In this document: positions 46,883-48,793 of the stretch, piece by piece
Position numbering within the stretch: position 1 is the stretch's first letter
Layout of the letters: each line of letters begins with the position of its first letter
Origin: Herbaspirillum lusitanum P6-12
Lineage (GTDB): Bacteria > Pseudomonadota > Gammaproteobacteria > Burkholderiales > Burkholderiaceae_D
Assembly: GCF_000256565.1 (NCBI RefSeq)
Contig: NZ_AJHH01000051.1
Location: 1 to 48,793, forward strand
DNA length: 48,793 nt
Reading direction: 5' to 3'
Program-made: the position numbers and the translations under genes
Notes under the pieces: model-generated
What the model saw: only the letters and a program-made list of their open reading frames with translations
What the model was told of the DNA's origin: nothing
The model's database searches: none

Positions 46883-47445
46883 ATGGACGCACATCCGGAC
46901 GCACATCTCAAAGAAAGCAAGGTAGACGGCAAGCTGGTCTACGAAGGACACTTCCTCAAGGTTCAGCGCGATACGATTCGCCTGCCGGACGGCAAGCAGT
47001 CGGTACGTGAACACATTCGTCATCCCGGCGCCGTGGTGATCCTGCCCTTGTTCGACGACGGCTCGGTGCTGCTGGAGCGTCAGTTCCGCTATCCGCTCGA
47101 CCAGGTCTTCATCGAAAGATCGATGCCGGCGAAGATCACCTGGAGTGCGCCAAGCGCGAGCTGCGGGAAGAAACCGGCTACACCGCGACCGACTGGCAAT
47201 TCGTTTGCACCATTCATAACGCGATTGCCTATTCGGACGAGCACTTGGACATCTATCTGGCGCGCGGCTTGACGGCAGGTGAGCGCAAGCTCGACGACGG
47301 CGAATTCCTCGACATCTACAAGGCGCCGCTGTCGGAGTTGCTGGAGCAAGTCCGACTGGGCAAGGTAACCGACGTCAAGACGGTCATCGGCGCCTTCTGG
47401 CTGGAAAAAATCATCAACGGACAATGGACCTTGCCGAGCGCCTGA
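46883..47445 (+). pseudogene. NUDIX hydrolase (ADP-ribose pyrophosphatase-like), small frame-breaking deletion
   Basis: ATG 46883. The N-terminal part (VYEGHFLKVQRDTIRLPDGK, REHIRHPGAVVILPLF, LLERQFRYPLDQVFIE) is one frame; after about 47115 the frame changes and the NUDIX box (ECAKRELREETGY) and C-terminus (VIGAFWLEKIINGQWTLPSA) read in another frame to TGA 47445. The missing part would encode about FPAGK, so roughly 13 bp of GC-rich DNA are absent. The box residues R-E-L-x-E-E-x-G are intact. It would hydrolyse ADP-ribose to AMP and ribose-5-phosphate. Probably a sequence error. Confidence 0.8.
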
Positions 47446-47472
47446 TCTTTTGTTCGCGCATGTCGCAAAAGC

Positions 47473-47505
47473 AAAAGGCTTCGATATCGATCGAAGCCTT
47501 TTTTG
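47473..47505. terminator. Terminator after the NUDIX gene
   Basis: 12-bp perfect stem AAAAGGCTTCGA/TCGAAGCCTTTT with a 6-base loop and extra T; it can serve both this gene and the convergent hydrolase gene. Confidence 0.9.
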
Positions 47506-47525
47506 TATTTGGGATGCAGCGGGAC

Positions 47526-48596
47526 TTAGCGTGACGGCAGCGCTTTCAGAAAGTCGCCGACTTGCCGTGCATAGAATTTTGAAAAACTGGTCGTTCCATG
47601 CCCCCGCGTTTCCGCACTCGCCGGAATCAGATACAGCTCCGCGTTCTTCAGTTGCTTCAGCGCCGCCGTCATCGTGCCGGTTTCGGGCGGATTGCGCTCG
47701 TCGTCAGCTGCATTGATCGCCAGCAGGGGCGCTTGGATGCGCGTCAAATTCGGCATGGCATTGAAGTCAGCCGACGATCCCCATTGATAGATGAAATCGT
47801 TGGCATCCGCCGTCACGGGGGCAGCGAGCCGGTCATCCACGATCTTGTCGGCCTGCGCGCGCGTCGGCGCCAGCGCCTGATAGGCAAGGGTGCCGCCGGC
47901 AGTGGCGATGCCGAACATGGTGTTGGCCAGGCGTAGCGACGGCGGCTGCGTAGTGTAGTTGCCGCCGTTCCAGGCCGGATCCTGTTTGATCGATTCGACC
48001 AGCATGCGCCGCATCATCCAGTTGCGGCTCGCCATCTCGATCGGTTGCGATGCCATCGGCACCAGCCCATCCATCATCGCCGGATAGGTTTCTCCCCACA
48101 TCCAGGTCTGCATGCCGCCCATGGAATTGCCCATCACCAGGCGCAGATGCTTGACGCCGAGGCCCTCGGTCACCAGCCGGTATTGCGCCAGCACCATGTC
48201 GGCATAATTGTATTGCGGGAATTTCGTGCGGAGTCCGTCTGACGGCTTGGCCGATTTTCCGACGCCGATCGCGTCCGGCATGATCACGTAGTACTTGCTC
48301 GCATCGAGCGGCTGTCCCGGACCCAGCATCTCGCCGGCAAAATCCCTGGCGACCATGTCGGCTCCGCTGCGGTAAGTGCCGTGCAACAGCAGCACCGCCG
48401 GATGGGCCGGATCGCCGACGGTGATGTAGTGCAGTTTGAAATTGTTCAGCGTCTCGCCGGTATGAAAAGTGAAGGAGGGTGCAATCCAGTCGGCTTCGCG
48501 TTGTTGCGGATAGCCGGCGGCGTGCGCCGCGGCGGGCAGCAGGGAAGATGAAAGCAGCAGGGGAGCGATGATGCCCAGGGCAAGTCTCCGAATCAT
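47526..48596 (-). CDS. Exported alpha/beta hydrolase, MetX-like
   Basis: 356 residues from the ATG at 48596. A signal peptide (RRLALGIIAPLLLSSS up to AAAHA) points to export. The fold resembles homoserine O-acetyltransferase-like hydrolases: VLLLHGTYRSG (oxyanion region), nucleophile elbow GNSMGG with Ser158, acid in INAADDERNPP and His in ETRGHGTT. True MetX enzymes are cytoplasmic, so this is more likely a periplasmic esterase or other hydrolase. Substrate unknown. Convergent with the NUDIX gene. Confidence 0.82.
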   Translation of the reverse strand: MIRRLALGIIAPLLLSSSLLPAAAHAAGYPQQREADWIAPSFTFHTGETLNNFKLHYITVGDPAHPAVLLLHGTYRSGADMVARDFAGEMLGPGQPLDASKYYVIMPDAIGVGKSAKPSDGLRTKFPQYNYADMVLAQYRLVTEGLGVKHLRLVMGNSMGGMQTWMWGETYPAMMDGLVPMASQPIEMASRNWMMRRMLVESIKQDPAWNGGNYTTQPPSLRLANTMFGIATAGGTLAYQALAPTRAQADKIVDDRLAAPVTADANDFIYQWGSSADFNAMPNLTRIQAPLLAINAADDERNPPETGTMTAALKQLKNAELYLIPASAETRGHGTTSFSKFYARQVGDFLKALPSR

Positions 48597-48686
48597 TTTT
48601 ATAGTCCTCGTAAGCGAAGGTGGTCTTATGGGAACGGTCATACTAAATGAAATCCGGCTGCCTCGCTGTGGCGGTCACGCTAAAAC

Positions 48687-48722
48687 AAAAACGGCGCTTC
48701 GTTTGATCGAAGCGCCGTTTTT
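48687..48722. terminator. Bidirectional terminator
   Basis: 15-bp perfect stem AAAAACGGCGCTTCG/CGAAGCGCCGTTTTT with a 6-base loop. It lies upstream of the leftward hydrolase gene and would mainly end the leftward gene that begins beyond the window. Confidence 0.9.
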
Positions 48723-48742
48723 ATTTGCGGTAAAAAAGCCGA

Positions 48743-48763
48743 TTACATGTTCGAATAATTCGG
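48743..48763 (-). CDS. C-terminal end of a leftward gene, possibly ETF-ubiquinone oxidoreductase
   Basis: Reading leftward, the last codons give PNYSNM then TAA (48745-48743). ETF-ubiquinone oxidoreductases of proteobacteria commonly end GGGGPNYxNM, and the gene is often near nuo in this order, so that identity is a guess from six residues. The sequence to its right (48764 onward) is the displaced copy of DUF2818 DNA, so the upstream coding part is lost here. Confidence 0.3.
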   Translation of the reverse strand, partial: PNYSNM

Positions 48764-48793
48764 CACCGGCTGTCTGTTCCTGGTGTTGGCGTA
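48764..48793 (+). repeat. 30-bp exact copy of 46722-46751
   Basis: The last 30 bases of the window equal an internal piece of the DUF2818 gene, with identity stopping abruptly on the left (46721 T versus 48763 G). It looks like a misjoined sequence end. Confidence 0.9.

Noticed and set aside
1-48793. CRISPR array, prophage or rRNA operon
   Set aside because: No regularly spaced repeats, phage structural genes or rRNA sequence were seen; the direct repeats found are simple tandem duplications.

Overview
The window looks like chromosome of a betaproteobacterium of the order Burkholderiales, most likely Oxalobacteraceae close to Herbaspirillum. The clues are the high GC content, the 14-gene nuoA-N operon preceded by qor-like, tpiA, secG and tRNA-Leu(GAG), the neighbouring psd-pssA and rpsO-pnp pairs, and the DUF2818 and NUDIX genes after nuoN. 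The genus is an inference from gene order and protein style; no database was searched.

Layout. (1) 1-2942: a secreted SIMPL-domain protein, then psd and pssA, the two enzymes of phosphatidylethanolamine synthesis. (2) 3062-8028: accessory genes: a low-complexity hypothetical protein, a diguanylate cyclase translationally coupled to an alpha/beta hydrolase, and a DUF2917 gene divergent from a MocR-type regulator. (3) 8169-10030: a TPR-methyltransferase gene broken by two exact tandem duplications. (4) 10117-16752: a catabolic locus around an RpiR regulator: KDG-type sugar kinase, PLP-dependent amino acid deaminase, D-aminoacylase-like deacylase, RidA and a GntP permease. I propose that it degrades N-acetyl-D-glucosaminate or D-glucosaminate to KDPG. 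(5) 16843-17314: remnant of an IS21-type element. (6) 17576-20988: a lipoprotein gene, rpsO and pnp. (7) 21301-28679: a type II NADH dehydrogenase gene (frameshifted) and a six-gene leftward operon with 5-oxoprolinase pxpBCA, a DUF969/DUF979 membrane pair and DUF2891, divergent from a winged-helix regulator. (8) 28733-46794: quinone oxidoreductase, tpiA, secG, tRNA-Leu and the complete complex I operon, then DUF2818. (9) 46883-48793: a broken NUDIX gene, an exported alpha/beta hydrolase, a shared terminator and perhaps the last codons of an ETF-ubiquinone oxidoreductase gene.

The conserved backbone (psd-pssA / rpsO-pnp / qor-tpiA-secG-tRNA-nuo) is interrupted by two accessory blocks, about 3.0-17.4 kb and 21.3-28.7 kb. 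All the catabolic and regulatory novelty lies there.

Quality warning. Five otherwise well-preserved genes carry frame-breaking changes: the TPR-methyltransferase, deacylase, ridA, ndh and NUDIX genes. In addition, the last 30 bases of the window exactly copy 46722-46751. This pattern fits draft-assembly errors better than five independent pseudogenes, so these genes should be treated as probably intact in the organism until checked with reads.
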